Origin: Eubacterium sp.
GTDB taxonomy: Bacteria > Bacillota > Clostridia > Lachnospirales > Lachnospiraceae
Assembly: GCA_017514785.1 (NCBI GenBank)
Contig: JAFWIO010000019.1
Span: 1 to 64,000 of the forward strand
Direction of reading: 5' to 3'
Length of the DNA stretch: 64,000 nucleotides
Shown here: one piece after another, positions 8,827-17,400 of the stretch
Position numbering within the stretch: the stretch's first letter is position 1
How the letters are laid out: each line of letters starts with the position of its first letter
The notes under the pieces: generated by a model
What the model was told of the DNA's origin: nothing
Seen by the model: the letters and a program-made list of their open reading frames with translations, nothing else
Databases searched by the model: none
Translations under genes and position numbers: made by a program

Positions 8827-9723
8827 ATGTACGATATTATTGTTATAGGCGCGGGACCTGCGGGTTTGTCAGCTGCCATATATGCAAGAAGAAGTGGTAA
8901 GACTGTTTTGGTTTTGGAGGAATCCACTTACGGCGGTCAGATAGTGAACACACCTGATGTGGAAAACTATCCAGGCATCGCTCACGTTTCAGGTTTCGAT
9001 TTTGCAACAAATCTTTACAATCAGGCAAAGGACTTTGGCGCGGAATTCAAATTTGAAAAAGCTATCGGTGTGGAAGACGGCGAAGTGAAGAAAGTAAAAA
9101 CTTCAAATGGCGAGTACGAATCAAAGGCAGTCATTATTGCGACTGGTGCAAAGAACAGAAAACTCGGCTTAGACAATGAAGAGTCTATGATTGGCAAAGG
9201 TGTTTCATATTGTGCGACTTGCGACGGAATGTTTTTCAGAGACAAAAACGTGGCAGTGAACGGCGGTGGAAACACAGCTTTGGAGGATGCGTTCTTCTTA
9301 TCAAATTATTGTAAGAAGGTTTACGTTATTCATAGACGCGATGAATTTAGAGGCGATGCAAAAGACGTAGAGAAACTCCGCGGCAAAGAAAACGTGGAAT
9401 TCGTTTTAGATTCGACAGTGGCTGAGATTATAACTAGCGATGATCACGTGTCTGGCGTTAAAGTTAAAAACAAAAAGACTGAAGAAGAGCGAGTACTAGA
9501 TGTGGAAGGTTTGTTTATCGCAATCGGTCAAGTCCCAGACAACGAAGACTTCAAAGACATAGTGGAACTTGAAAACGGTTATGTAAAAGCATTGGAAGAT
9601 TGTAAAACAAAAACACCTGGCATCTTTGTAGCAGGCGATTGTAGAACAAAGAGCGTTCGTCAGTTGGCAACAGCCGCAGCGGACGGTGCTATTGCCGGAA
9701 TTGCGGCTAGCCAGTATGTATAA
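8827..9723 (+). CDS. trxB: Thioredoxin reductase (NADPH)
   Basis: This 298-residue flavoprotein has the FAD motif GAGPAG near 8-13, the redox-active CATC (Cys129 and Cys132), the NADPH-binding GGGNTALEDA and the C-terminal FAD segment VAGDCRTKSVRQ. It reduces thioredoxin with NADPH. The start at 8827 begins right at the FAD domain and has AAGGAG 6 bases upstream; a longer in-frame version from 8770 would add 19 residues with no ribosome site. Last gene of the peroxide operon. Confidence 0.93.
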   Translation: MYDIIVIGAGPAGLSAAIYARRSGKTVLVLEESTYGGQIVNTPDVENYPGIAHVSGFDFATNLYNQAKDFGAEFKFEKAIGVEDGEVKKVKTSNGEYESKAVIIATGAKNRKLGLDNEESMIGKGVSYCATCDGMFFRDKNVAVNGGGNTALEDAFFLSNYCKKVYVIHRRDEFRGDAKDVEKLRGKENVEFVLDSTVAEIITSDDHVSGVKVKNKKTEEERVLDVEGLFIAIGQVPDNEDFKDIVELENGYVKALEDCKTKTPGIFVAGDCRTKSVRQLATAAADGAIAGIAASQYV

Positions 9724-9786
9724 AATGAAACCGCTAGCATAACTAAAGCACTAGTGCGTTTGGCGGTGGATATGTATAATAAAAAT

Positions 9787-11091
9787 ATGAAAAAGATGGC
9801 AAGAAAAAACATTACATTAGTATTAGCAGTAGCGTTACTTTTAAGTAGCGCTACTTTTACTGTCCAAGCAAAAAACTTAAAGCCAACAGATAACGGCTGG
9901 AAGTTAAAGTGGAGTGATGAGTTCAACGGAAAAAGTTTAAATGAAAATGTTTGGACATATGATATAGGAACAGGATTTTCTGGCTGGGGAAATAATGAGC
10001 TAGAATCATACACTGATAGAAAAGAAAACATCCGCGTCAAAGGCGGCAAACTTATTATCAATGCTAAAAAAGAAAAGTACGGTTTTTCCAATTTCACATC
10101 GGCTCGTATTAAGACGATGGACAAAAAGACATTTAAATATGGAAAGATAGAAGCCAGAATGAAAGTGAAAAACGGAAATCAACCTGGTGTTTGGCCAGCG
10201 TTTTGGATGATGGGAAATGATGGACTTCAGTGGCCTGCGTGTGGAGAGCTAGACATAATGGAGCACGCCAACGGCCGTCCTTATGCATCAGGCGCTATTC
10301 ACTGGATGGCTAAAAACACTAACATGATGTACAGCGGAATGTTCAACAATCATGTATATAAATATCCTGGTGGAAAGAATCAGGGAATCAATAAATGGCA
10401 CACATACGGAATAGTGTGGGGTGCAAATCACATCGATTGGTATGTGGATGATGAAATATATTTTTCGGCGGAGCTTAGAGACAGCAACGCAGACGAATTC
10501 AGAGATCAATTTTACTTCTTATTAAATCTAGCAATTGGAAGTGACCAGACAGGCTATACAGGATTCACTGGTCCAAAGAAGAAATACAAGAAATCTACTA
10601 TGTATGTAGATTATGTGCGCGTCTACGAAAACAAAGACAAATCATACACAAAGCCAGCGCCTAGAAAGATAGTTGAGACAAACAAAATGGACACATTCGC
10701 ACTCCAGTTTAACAAGAAGGATGCGGCGGTTAGAATTAGATCTTTTGTGGAATCAAAAATCAAAGGAAAGACTATTTCCACAAACGGACTTATCCTTGGG
10801 TTAAAGAGTACAGACGGAAAAGATGACACAGGGATTATGGAAGACGATCTAAATGTAGATAACGACGAAGGCTTCGTCAAAGTTTTCCAAAACGACTCCG
10901 AAGATATCGAAAACCTAGAACTACAAAAATATACATCCGCCACTTACTTTAATACTGATATGGTATTTGAAGACGGTCTAAAGAAACACTCCAAAGCAAA
11001 GTACTACGTCCGCCCATATGCCATAATGGAAGATGGCCAATACTTATACGGAAAAGTGAAGGTAATAGACATAAAAGAATTGAGCAAATAA
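9787..11091 (+). CDS. Secreted GH16 family beta-glucanase
   Basis: After a signal peptide (basic start, hydrophobic core LVLAVALLL, cut near VQA-KN) comes a family 16 glycoside hydrolase domain with the catalytic GELDIMEH motif near 153-160; its two Glu are nucleophile and acid/base with the Asp between. Family members cut beta-1,3(-1,4)-glucans, and WPAFWMM and the GNNELESYT segment fit laminarinase types. About 140 C-terminal residues form a further domain I cannot name. The start is uncertain: in-frame starts at 9754, 9772 and 9787 all have poorly placed ribosome sites. The organism may use fungal, plant or algal glucan. The stop codon overlaps a long inverted repeat. Confidence 0.88.
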   Translation: MKKMARKNITLVLAVALLLSSATFTVQAKNLKPTDNGWKLKWSDEFNGKSLNENVWTYDIGTGFSGWGNNELESYTDRKENIRVKGGKLIINAKKEKYGFSNFTSARIKTMDKKTFKYGKIEARMKVKNGNQPGVWPAFWMMGNDGLQWPACGELDIMEHANGRPYASGAIHWMAKNTNMMYSGMFNNHVYKYPGGKNQGINKWHTYGIVWGANHIDWYVDDEIYFSAELRDSNADEFRDQFYFLLNLAIGSDQTGYTGFTGPKKKYKKSTMYVDYVRVYENKDKSYTKPAPRKIVETNKMDTFALQFNKKDAAVRIRSFVESKIKGKTISTNGLILGLKSTDGKDDTGIMEDDLNVDNDEGFVKVFQNDSEDIENLELQKYTSATYFNTDMVFEDGLKKHSKAKYYVRPYAIMEDGQYLYGKVKVIDIKELSK

Positions 11092-11227
11092 GAAAAGGGT
11101 CAAGAATCTAAAAAATAAATATATTTACGCAAAAGAAAAAGCAAGGGGTTTAAACGATTCAAGTGCAAACCCCTTGCTTTTTCTTTTTATGTGAAAAAAA
11201 TTATTTTAGATTCTTGACTCTTTTCTT
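11090..11227. repeat. Long nested inverted repeat between convergent genes
   Basis: An outer arm at 11090-11118 is nearly the reverse complement of 11201-11227, which is the coding end of the minus-strand regulator gene. Inside it, 11131-11151 pairs perfectly with 11167-11187. The two segments between also look related, so the whole 138 bases is an imperfect palindrome with a 15-base centre. Confidence 0.8.
11131..11188 (+). terminator. Bidirectional terminator with a 21-bp stem
   Basis: AAAAGAAAAAGCAAGGGGTTT pairs fully with the segment at 11167-11187; the arms themselves supply U-tracts in both directions. It serves the glucanase gene and the convergent regulator. Confidence 0.85.
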
Positions 11228-11569
11228 AAGTGCCTCAAAACTTTCTTGACTGATTACATGTTCAATTTTACAAGCATCATCTATTGCGATATCTTCAGGG
11301 ACACCTATCTTAATCAGGTATTCTGATAAGAACTGATGGCGTTCGTAAATCATTTCTGCAATCTCTTTGCCGGCAGGAGTGAGAGTGATATAACCTTTCT
11401 CATCTACCTCTATATATTTTTTCTCGCGCAAATGTTTCATGCCGACGCTGACACTAGACTTTTTAAAGCCTAGATCGTTTGCCACATCCACTGAGCGCAC
11501 GTGTTCTTTTTCTTTGCCGAGAACTAATATAGTCTCTAAATACATTTCTTGTGATTCGTTGCTCTGCAT
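11201..11569 (-). CDS. DtxR/MntR-family metal-dependent repressor
   Basis: This 122-residue regulator has the winged helix of the DtxR family (DVANDLGFKKSSVSVGMKHL as the helix-turn-helix) and the metal-binding dimerisation region with E, H and C ligands (RHQFL, DACKIEHVIS). It lacks the third SH3-like domain, as in MntR. Such proteins bind Fe(II) or Mn(II) and then repress uptake genes. It is divergent from feoAB, whose promoter holds two palindromes of the DtxR-box type, so an iron-responsive repressor of feo is the likely role. GAGG lies before the ATG. Confidence 0.87.
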   Translation of the reverse strand: MQSNESQEMYLETILVLGKEKEHVRSVDVANDLGFKKSSVSVGMKHLREKKYIEVDEKGYITLTPAGKEIAEMIYERHQFLSEYLIKIGVPEDIAIDDACKIEHVISQESFEALKKRVKNLK

Positions 11570-11620
11570 AATTACCTCTTCCGTTCACTGTTTTAATGAT
11601 TATAACACGAGAAAAAAATG

Positions 11621-11674
11621 TTGACAATTGAAAAAAGTTAGTCTATACTAACTGTGGGTTAGTTAAGACTAACT
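11621..11674 (+). promoter_or_regulatory. feo promoter with two tandem DtxR-type operators
   Basis: TTGACA (11621-11626) and TATACT (11644-11649) are 17 bases apart. A palindrome AGTTAGT-ctat-ACTAACT (11636-11653) covers the -10. A second, GGTTAGT-taag-ACTAACT (11657-11674), lies 21 bases further on, two helical turns, near the transcription start. The half-sites resemble the DtxR/IdeR box (TTAGGTTAG..). Confidence 0.82.
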
Positions 11675-11708
11675 GAAACAGAAAAGCAAAATTATTAAGG
11701 AGACTTCA

Positions 11709-11930
11709 ATGAAAACATTAAAAGATGTCCCAATCGGGGGCAAAGCAAAAGTAGTTAAGTTATACGGTGAAGGCCCTATCAAGAGAAGAATTATGGACAT
11801 GGGTATTACTAAGGGCGTTCAAATTCGTGTAATCAAGACGGCTCCACTTGGAGATCCAATAGAAATAACTGTTCGAGGATACGAGTTATCCTTGCGCAAA
11901 GAAGATGCAGAAAAGATTGAAGTGGAATAG
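11709..11930 (+). CDS. feoA: Ferrous iron transport protein A
   Basis: This 73-residue protein is a single SH3-like FeoA domain (GGKAKVVKLYGEGPIKRRIMDMGI; PIEITVRGYELSLRKEDAEKI), the small cytoplasmic partner of the FeoB iron permease. AAGGAG lies upstream of the ATG. feoB begins 9 bases after the stop. Confidence 0.93.
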   Translation: MKTLKDVPIGGKAKVVKLYGEGPIKRRIMDMGITKGVQIRVIKTAPLGDPIEITVRGYELSLRKEDAEKIEVE

Positions 11931-11939
11931 GAGAAAGAT

Positions 11940-14036
11940 ATGTCGATTAAAATTGCATTGGCCGGAAATCCAAACAGTGGTAAGACAACATTGTTCAATG
12001 CGCTCACTGGTGCTAATCAGTATGTTGGAAACTGGCCAGGAGTTACGGTAGAGAAAAAAGAAGGAAAGCTAAAGAACAACAAAGATGTTAGTCTTGTGGA
12101 TTTGCCTGGTATCTATTCGCTTTCACCTTACACACAGGAGGAAGTGGTTGCTAGAAACTTTTTGATTGATGAAAGACCAGACGCAATCCTTAATATTGTG
12201 GATGGAACTAACATCGAGAGAAACTTGTATTTGACTACACAACTTCTAGAACTTGGAATTCCAGTAGTTATTGCTGTCAACATGATGGACGTTGTAAAAA
12301 AACGTGGAGACAAAATAAGTGTTGAGGCTCTTTCAAAGAAACTTGGTTGCAGAGCGGTTGAGATTTCTGCTCTTAAGACAACTGGTATTGAGGAAGTTCA
12401 AGAAGCAATGATTGCCGCGGCAAATGAAGATTCATTTATTCCAAAGCATAGTTTCTCAGGCCCTGTGGAGCACGCACTAGCTCATATTGAGGAAGCAGTT
12501 ATCCACGATATGCCAGAAGAGATTCAGAGATGGTACTCAATCAAGATTTTTGAGAGAGACAAAGACATCATAAAGAAACTTAAAATAGACAAAGATGTTT
12601 TAGATCACATTGAAAAAGATATAGTGGCGGTGGAGAAGGAATTTGACGATGATGCAGAAAGTATCATCACAAACGAGCGTTACGAATACATCACTGGAAT
12701 GATTGGTGATTGTTATAAGAAGAAGCGTAAAGAGCGCTTCTCTACATCAGATAAAATAGATAAGGTTGTCACAAACAAATTTTTGGCGCTACCAATTTTT
12801 GCAGTGATTATGTTTGTCGTTTACTACCTTTCAATTTCCACTGTAGGAACAATGGGAACAGACTGGGTTAATGATGTGTTGTTTGGAGAAATAATACCAA
12901 ACGCACTCGACAAATGGCTTAATGCAATTCACTGTGCACCTTGGCTACACTCATTAGTAGTAGATGGTATCGTTGGCGGTGTGGGAGCCGTGCTAGGATT
13001 CTTGCCACAGATTATGGTTCTATTCATTTTGCTAGCAATTTTAGAAGGTTGTGGATATATGGCCAGAGTTGCATTCATTATGGATAAGATTTTTAGAAAG
13101 TTTGGTTTGTCTGGAAAATCATTTATCCCAATCTTAATCGGAACTGGTTGTGGCGTTCCTGGAATTATGGCATCGCGTACAATCGAAAACGATAGAGATA
13201 GAAAAATAACAATAATGACAACAACATTTATCCCATGTAGTGCGAAGATTCCAATCATCGCATTAATCTCAAGTTCACTATTTGGTGGAGCTTGGTGGGT
13301 TGCACCTAGTGCATACTTCCTAGGAATTGCGGCAATAGTAGTTTCAGGAATCATTTTGAAGAAAACCAAATTATTTGAAGGTGACCCTTCACCATTCGTA
13401 ATGGAACTTCCTGAGTATCACATGCCAACAGTGGGAGCAGTGCTCAGAAGTATGTGGGAAAGATCTTGGTCATTCATCAAGAAGGCTGGAACTATCATCC
13501 TACTTTCGTCCATCATCATTTGGTTCGCTTCAAAGTTTGGATGGGTAAATGGACACTTTGTCTTCGACGAAGAATTAAATTTGGCAAAGAGTATTCTTGG
13601 ACACATAGGTAGTGGAGTTAAGATTATCTTTGCACCGCTTGGATTTGGAACTGGAAAAGCCGGCACAGGCGCTACCGTAGCTACAGTTATGGGACTAGTG
13701 GCTAAAGAAGAGGTAGTAGGCGTGTTTGGTACACTACACGAGTCCGTCAAAGAATTTGGCGTTATAGCCGGATACTCATTCCTAATCTTCAACTTGCTTT
13801 GCGCACCATGTTTTGCAGCGATGGGTGCTATCAAACGTGAGATGAATAGCTGGAAGTGGTTCGGAATAGCAATAGGTTACCAATGCTTGTTCGCATATGT
13901 GATTGCGCTAATCGTTTACCAGTTTGGTATATTGTTTGCAGGAAGAGCAAATGTCATTGGATTAGTGGTAGCAAGCATTTGCACAGTGGGACTTGCATAC
14001 TTACTATTTAGAAAGAATAAATATATTAAACAATAA
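11940..14036 (+). CDS. feoB: Ferrous iron transporter B
   Basis: This 698-residue protein has the N-terminal GTPase domain (G1 GNPNSGKTT at 9-17, G3 DLPG, G4 NMMD) followed by a helical GDI-like region and a C-terminal membrane part with two Gate-type segments, including the GTGCGVPGIMASRT motif. FeoB takes up Fe(II) across the cytoplasmic membrane, powered or gated by nucleotide hydrolysis. The length is normal. It lies between feoA and the small FeoB-associated peptide gene. Confidence 0.95.
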   Translation: MSIKIALAGNPNSGKTTLFNALTGANQYVGNWPGVTVEKKEGKLKNNKDVSLVDLPGIYSLSPYTQEEVVARNFLIDERPDAILNIVDGTNIERNLYLTTQLLELGIPVVIAVNMMDVVKKRGDKISVEALSKKLGCRAVEISALKTTGIEEVQEAMIAAANEDSFIPKHSFSGPVEHALAHIEEAVIHDMPEEIQRWYSIKIFERDKDIIKKLKIDKDVLDHIEKDIVAVEKEFDDDAESIITNERYEYITGMIGDCYKKKRKERFSTSDKIDKVVTNKFLALPIFAVIMFVVYYLSISTVGTMGTDWVNDVLFGEIIPNALDKWLNAIHCAPWLHSLVVDGIVGGVGAVLGFLPQIMVLFILLAILEGCGYMARVAFIMDKIFRKFGLSGKSFIPILIGTGCGVPGIMASRTIENDRDRKITIMTTTFIPCSAKIPIIALISSSLFGGAWWVAPSAYFLGIAAIVVSGIILKKTKLFEGDPSPFVMELPEYHMPTVGAVLRSMWERSWSFIKKAGTIILLSSIIIWFASKFGWVNGHFVFDEELNLAKSILGHIGSGVKIIFAPLGFGTGKAGTGATVATVMGLVAKEEVVGVFGTLHESVKEFGVIAGYSFLIFNLLCAPCFAAMGAIKREMNSWKWFGIAIGYQCLFAYVIALIVYQFGILFAGRANVIGLVVASICTVGLAYLLFRKNKYIKQ

Positions 14037-14077
14037 CTATTTATATAGAAGAAACACGATATGAAAGGAGCATAGAT

Positions 14078-14224
14078 ATGAATGGAATTATTGGAACAGC
14101 TATTGTATTAGCGATAGTGGTAGGTATCGTTGCTCTAGTTGTAAGGAGCATGATAAAAAATAAAAAAGCTGGCAAGTCTTTGCAGTGCGGTTGCGACTGC
14201 GCCAAATGCAAAGGATGCCATTAG
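14078..14224 (+). CDS. FeoB-associated Cys-rich membrane protein
   Basis: This 48-residue peptide has one N-terminal membrane helix (about 3-22), a basic stretch and a C-terminal Cys cluster CGCDCAKCKGC. The pattern and position directly after feoB match the FeoB-associated Cys-rich family (FeoC-like in position only). It may bind iron or assist FeoB; the function is not established. AAGGAG lies 9 bases upstream of the ATG. Confidence 0.88.
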   Translation: MNGIIGTAIVLAIVVGIVALVVRSMIKNKKAGKSLQCGCDCAKCKGCH

Positions 14225-14251
14225 ACTTTTACATCTTAAATAATACATTAA

Positions 14252-14278
14252 GAAAGACGGGGCAATAACCCGTCTTTC
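14252..14278 (+). terminator. First of two tandem hairpins after feo
   Basis: GAAAGACGGG pairs with CCCGTCTTTC around a 7-base loop. The tail CTTTCGC is a weak U-tract, so it may act mainly with the near-identical second hairpin. Confidence 0.65.
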
Positions 14279-14288
14279 GCACTCTGCT

Positions 14289-14316
14289 AAAAGACGGGTA
14301 GCAGCCCGTCTTTTCT
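14289..14316 (+). terminator. Second tandem terminator after feo
   Basis: AAAAGACGGG pairs with CCCGTCTTTT around a 6-base loop, with T-rich sequence after it. Its stem is almost the same as that of the preceding hairpin, which suggests local duplication. Confidence 0.82.
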
Positions 14317-14397
14317 TATGCCTAAAACCCCCATTTTTTACGAAAATCTGTTTGGTGCACTTTTTTGAATGAGTAATTCACTTTCAAATATGAAGAA

Positions 14398-14426
14398 TTG
14401 TTTTTATTTTTTGAAACAACTATAAT
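14398..14426 (+). promoter_or_regulatory. Predicted promoter of the giant surface protein gene
   Basis: TTGTTT and TATAAT (14421-14426) are 17 bases apart, about 57 bases before the start. The leader that follows holds a small hairpin GGGGC-ttttat-GCCC, also seen in similar form before the gene at 26313. Confidence 0.6.
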
Positions 14427-14482
14427 GTTTAATACCTAGGGGCTTTTATGCCCAATTATAAAAGAAAAGAGGAAGAATGGAT

Positions 14483-17400
14483 ATGAAAAAACTACTTAAG
14501 AGTATGATGGCAATCGTATTATCACTAGCAATGGTGGTTACAGTTTTAAACTACACACCATCTCAGATTAGTGCGGCTAGCAGTGATAATACAAAATCAC
14601 AAGCTACTAGTTTCCCTAGAGATACGGAGACAAAAGTAGGCGCTTGGTATTTGTACCAAGGAGTCGAAGAGTGGGGTTGGGATGGAATGACATACACCAC
14701 CACAGGAAGCTCACTTGGCGCAACTACTATGTTTATCGAAAACAATAGGGACTCAGATTATCAGGATGACCTAGTGTATTCTTTGTATGCTAAGTTAAAG
14801 AATCATACAAAGAGCTTGATTCACTCAGTGGAATACACAGCCACTATGAATATCAAGTCTACTAAGGCTGGTACTATGGTCGCTAGAATTAACGATAACG
14901 ACTACAGATTTGCACTAAAATCAGGAACTAACACTTATACTTACAAGTTTACTTACAACAATGAAAAAGGTAACGATGTTCAGTTCTTTATGGGACTACT
15001 CAAGGATGGAACTGAAGTTACAATCAGTAGCGTTAAGTATACTTCAGACGTGTCTTGGACAAAGGTTCCAAACAACAACGCAAACTACACTACAGGTAAG
15101 TGGAGATTATTCGCGAACTATGTAGGATTTGACGCACAAGGCAACGACTCAGGTTACTGGGGCTCAATGGCTTACAATACTTCAAACAGTGGAGCAACTA
15201 TCGGTGACACTAAAATGAAGGTTACTGGAGTTTCAGGTTGGCTTGATGCTTATTCATGTATGGGAGTTTTGGAAGGATATGCACAACTTGCAAAATACTC
15301 AGAATACACTGGAACAATTAAGATTAATTCGTCGAAGGCTACTAAGAGCGGAAAGAAACTTCGTGTATTAGTAGACGAGAAGAAATACGACTTTAGTCTA
15401 AGTGCAGGGGATAACACTCTTAATATACCTAAATTTGCATTTGCAGGACAGAGCACAGACGTAGTATTCGGATTTGATCAACTAGAAGTTGGAACTGAGA
15501 TTACAGTTAGTCAGGTTACATTTACAAAAGTTGATGCTACTCAGTGGTCACAAGTACCAAACGATAATGATAAGTTCAAGACAGGTGCTTGGTATCTATA
15601 TGCAAATACTCAAGGAGTAGTGGACGGAGAAGACACTGGTCTATACGGCGCTATGTCTTACATTACTTCAGGCACTACATATAAAGACACAACAGTAAGA
15701 GTGGACGGAGCTTCAGGATGGTTAGGAGCTTATGCCACTGTTATGAAACTTCAAGATTATTTGAAGAACAAACTTACAAAGTGTGACACATATACATTTA
15801 CTATTAAAGTGAATTCGTCAAAGGCCACAGCTAGCGGAAAGAAATTACGCATCGCTTTAGGCGGAGTGGAGAAAGACTTCTCACTAGCAGCTGGAGATAA
15901 CACACTTACAATCACTGGATTTAAATACTACAGTGGAAAGAATGACGATATAGTCTTTGCCTTAGATCAACTTCCAGAGCAGACTCAGTTCAAGGTAACA
16001 GACATTGCTTATACAAAGACTAACTCAGAGACACAGATTACTACTCAGGATGAAGACGTTTACCTAAACCCATGGTATGTAATGGAAGGAAACGAAGAAT
16101 GGGCTTGGGCAGATATCGCTTATGTTAAGAGTGGAACTGGTCTAGGAGATACAACATTCTACATTGACAATCAAGGTAAGAGCAACGAGACTTACGTAGA
16201 TAACGACGATGATAGAATTTACTCACTTCAGACAAAACTTAAAAACTATGCTCCAATGAAAGCTTTAGAAGATGGCGTTGACTACACTATGACAATAACA
16301 GTTAACACTACTAAGGCTGGTAAGATTATGGTTACTACACCATACGGAGAGAAGTTAACTACATTGAGTGCTGGTAACAACACTATCACTCGCAAGTTTA
16401 CACACAATAGTTCACTTGCACAGAACCTAAGCTTTGGCGTGGGCGTAATGCCTAATGGCACTCAGTTTAAGGTTACAAATATTTCATTTACAAAGGACAG
16501 TACTAGTGACTGGATTCCTGTTCCAAATGCGGAAGAAGGATTTACAGTTGGCCCTTGGACACTTTACGCTAACTATGTTGGTATGGTGAACGGACAAGAC
16601 TCTGGTCTTTGGGGCAAGATGCAGTATAAGACTGCAGGTTCTGGACTTGCAGATACAACTGTTAAAGTTAAATCATCTACACAGTACTTAGAGTCATACT
16701 CAGTATTCATGAAGTTAGATGGATATCTAAACAGACTAAACAAGTATGATTCATACCAAGGAACAATTAAAGTTAACACATCTAAAGCAACAGCCAGCGG
16801 CAAAAAACTAAGAGTTATCGTAAATGGTAAGAATTACGACTTTGCTTTAACAGCAGGTGCAAATACTTTAACTATTCCAACATTTAAATATGATGAGACA
16901 GGCTTAGATGTTCTATTTGAACTAGATGAATTAACTGCAGATACAGAATTCAAAGTAACAAGCATCAGTTTTGCAAAGCAGAACACAGAAACTCAGGTTC
17001 CAGCAAACAAGGAAACAACAGTTAGTCCTTGGCATCTAAAAGTTGGAGACTGGGCATATAATGGATTAGCTTACACAAACTCTGGCTCAGGCATTGGAGA
17101 TACAACATTCTACGTATCAAACAGCCGCGACAAAGATTGGGAAGACTGCGAATACTCAATCGAGCAGACTATTCCAAACAAACTAGGCAGCTTGAGTGCT
17201 CAGGGTAATTACAAGATGTCTATTAATATCACTTCTAATAAGGCTGGAACAGCTTACGTTAGAATTGACGAGACTCTATATCCTATTAGTGTTACATCAG
17301 GCACTAAGACATATACTATAGAATTTAAATATTTAGGAATCAGTCCAGACTTTACAATGTTTACTGGACTATTCAAGGACGGCACAGTATTTACTGTTAA

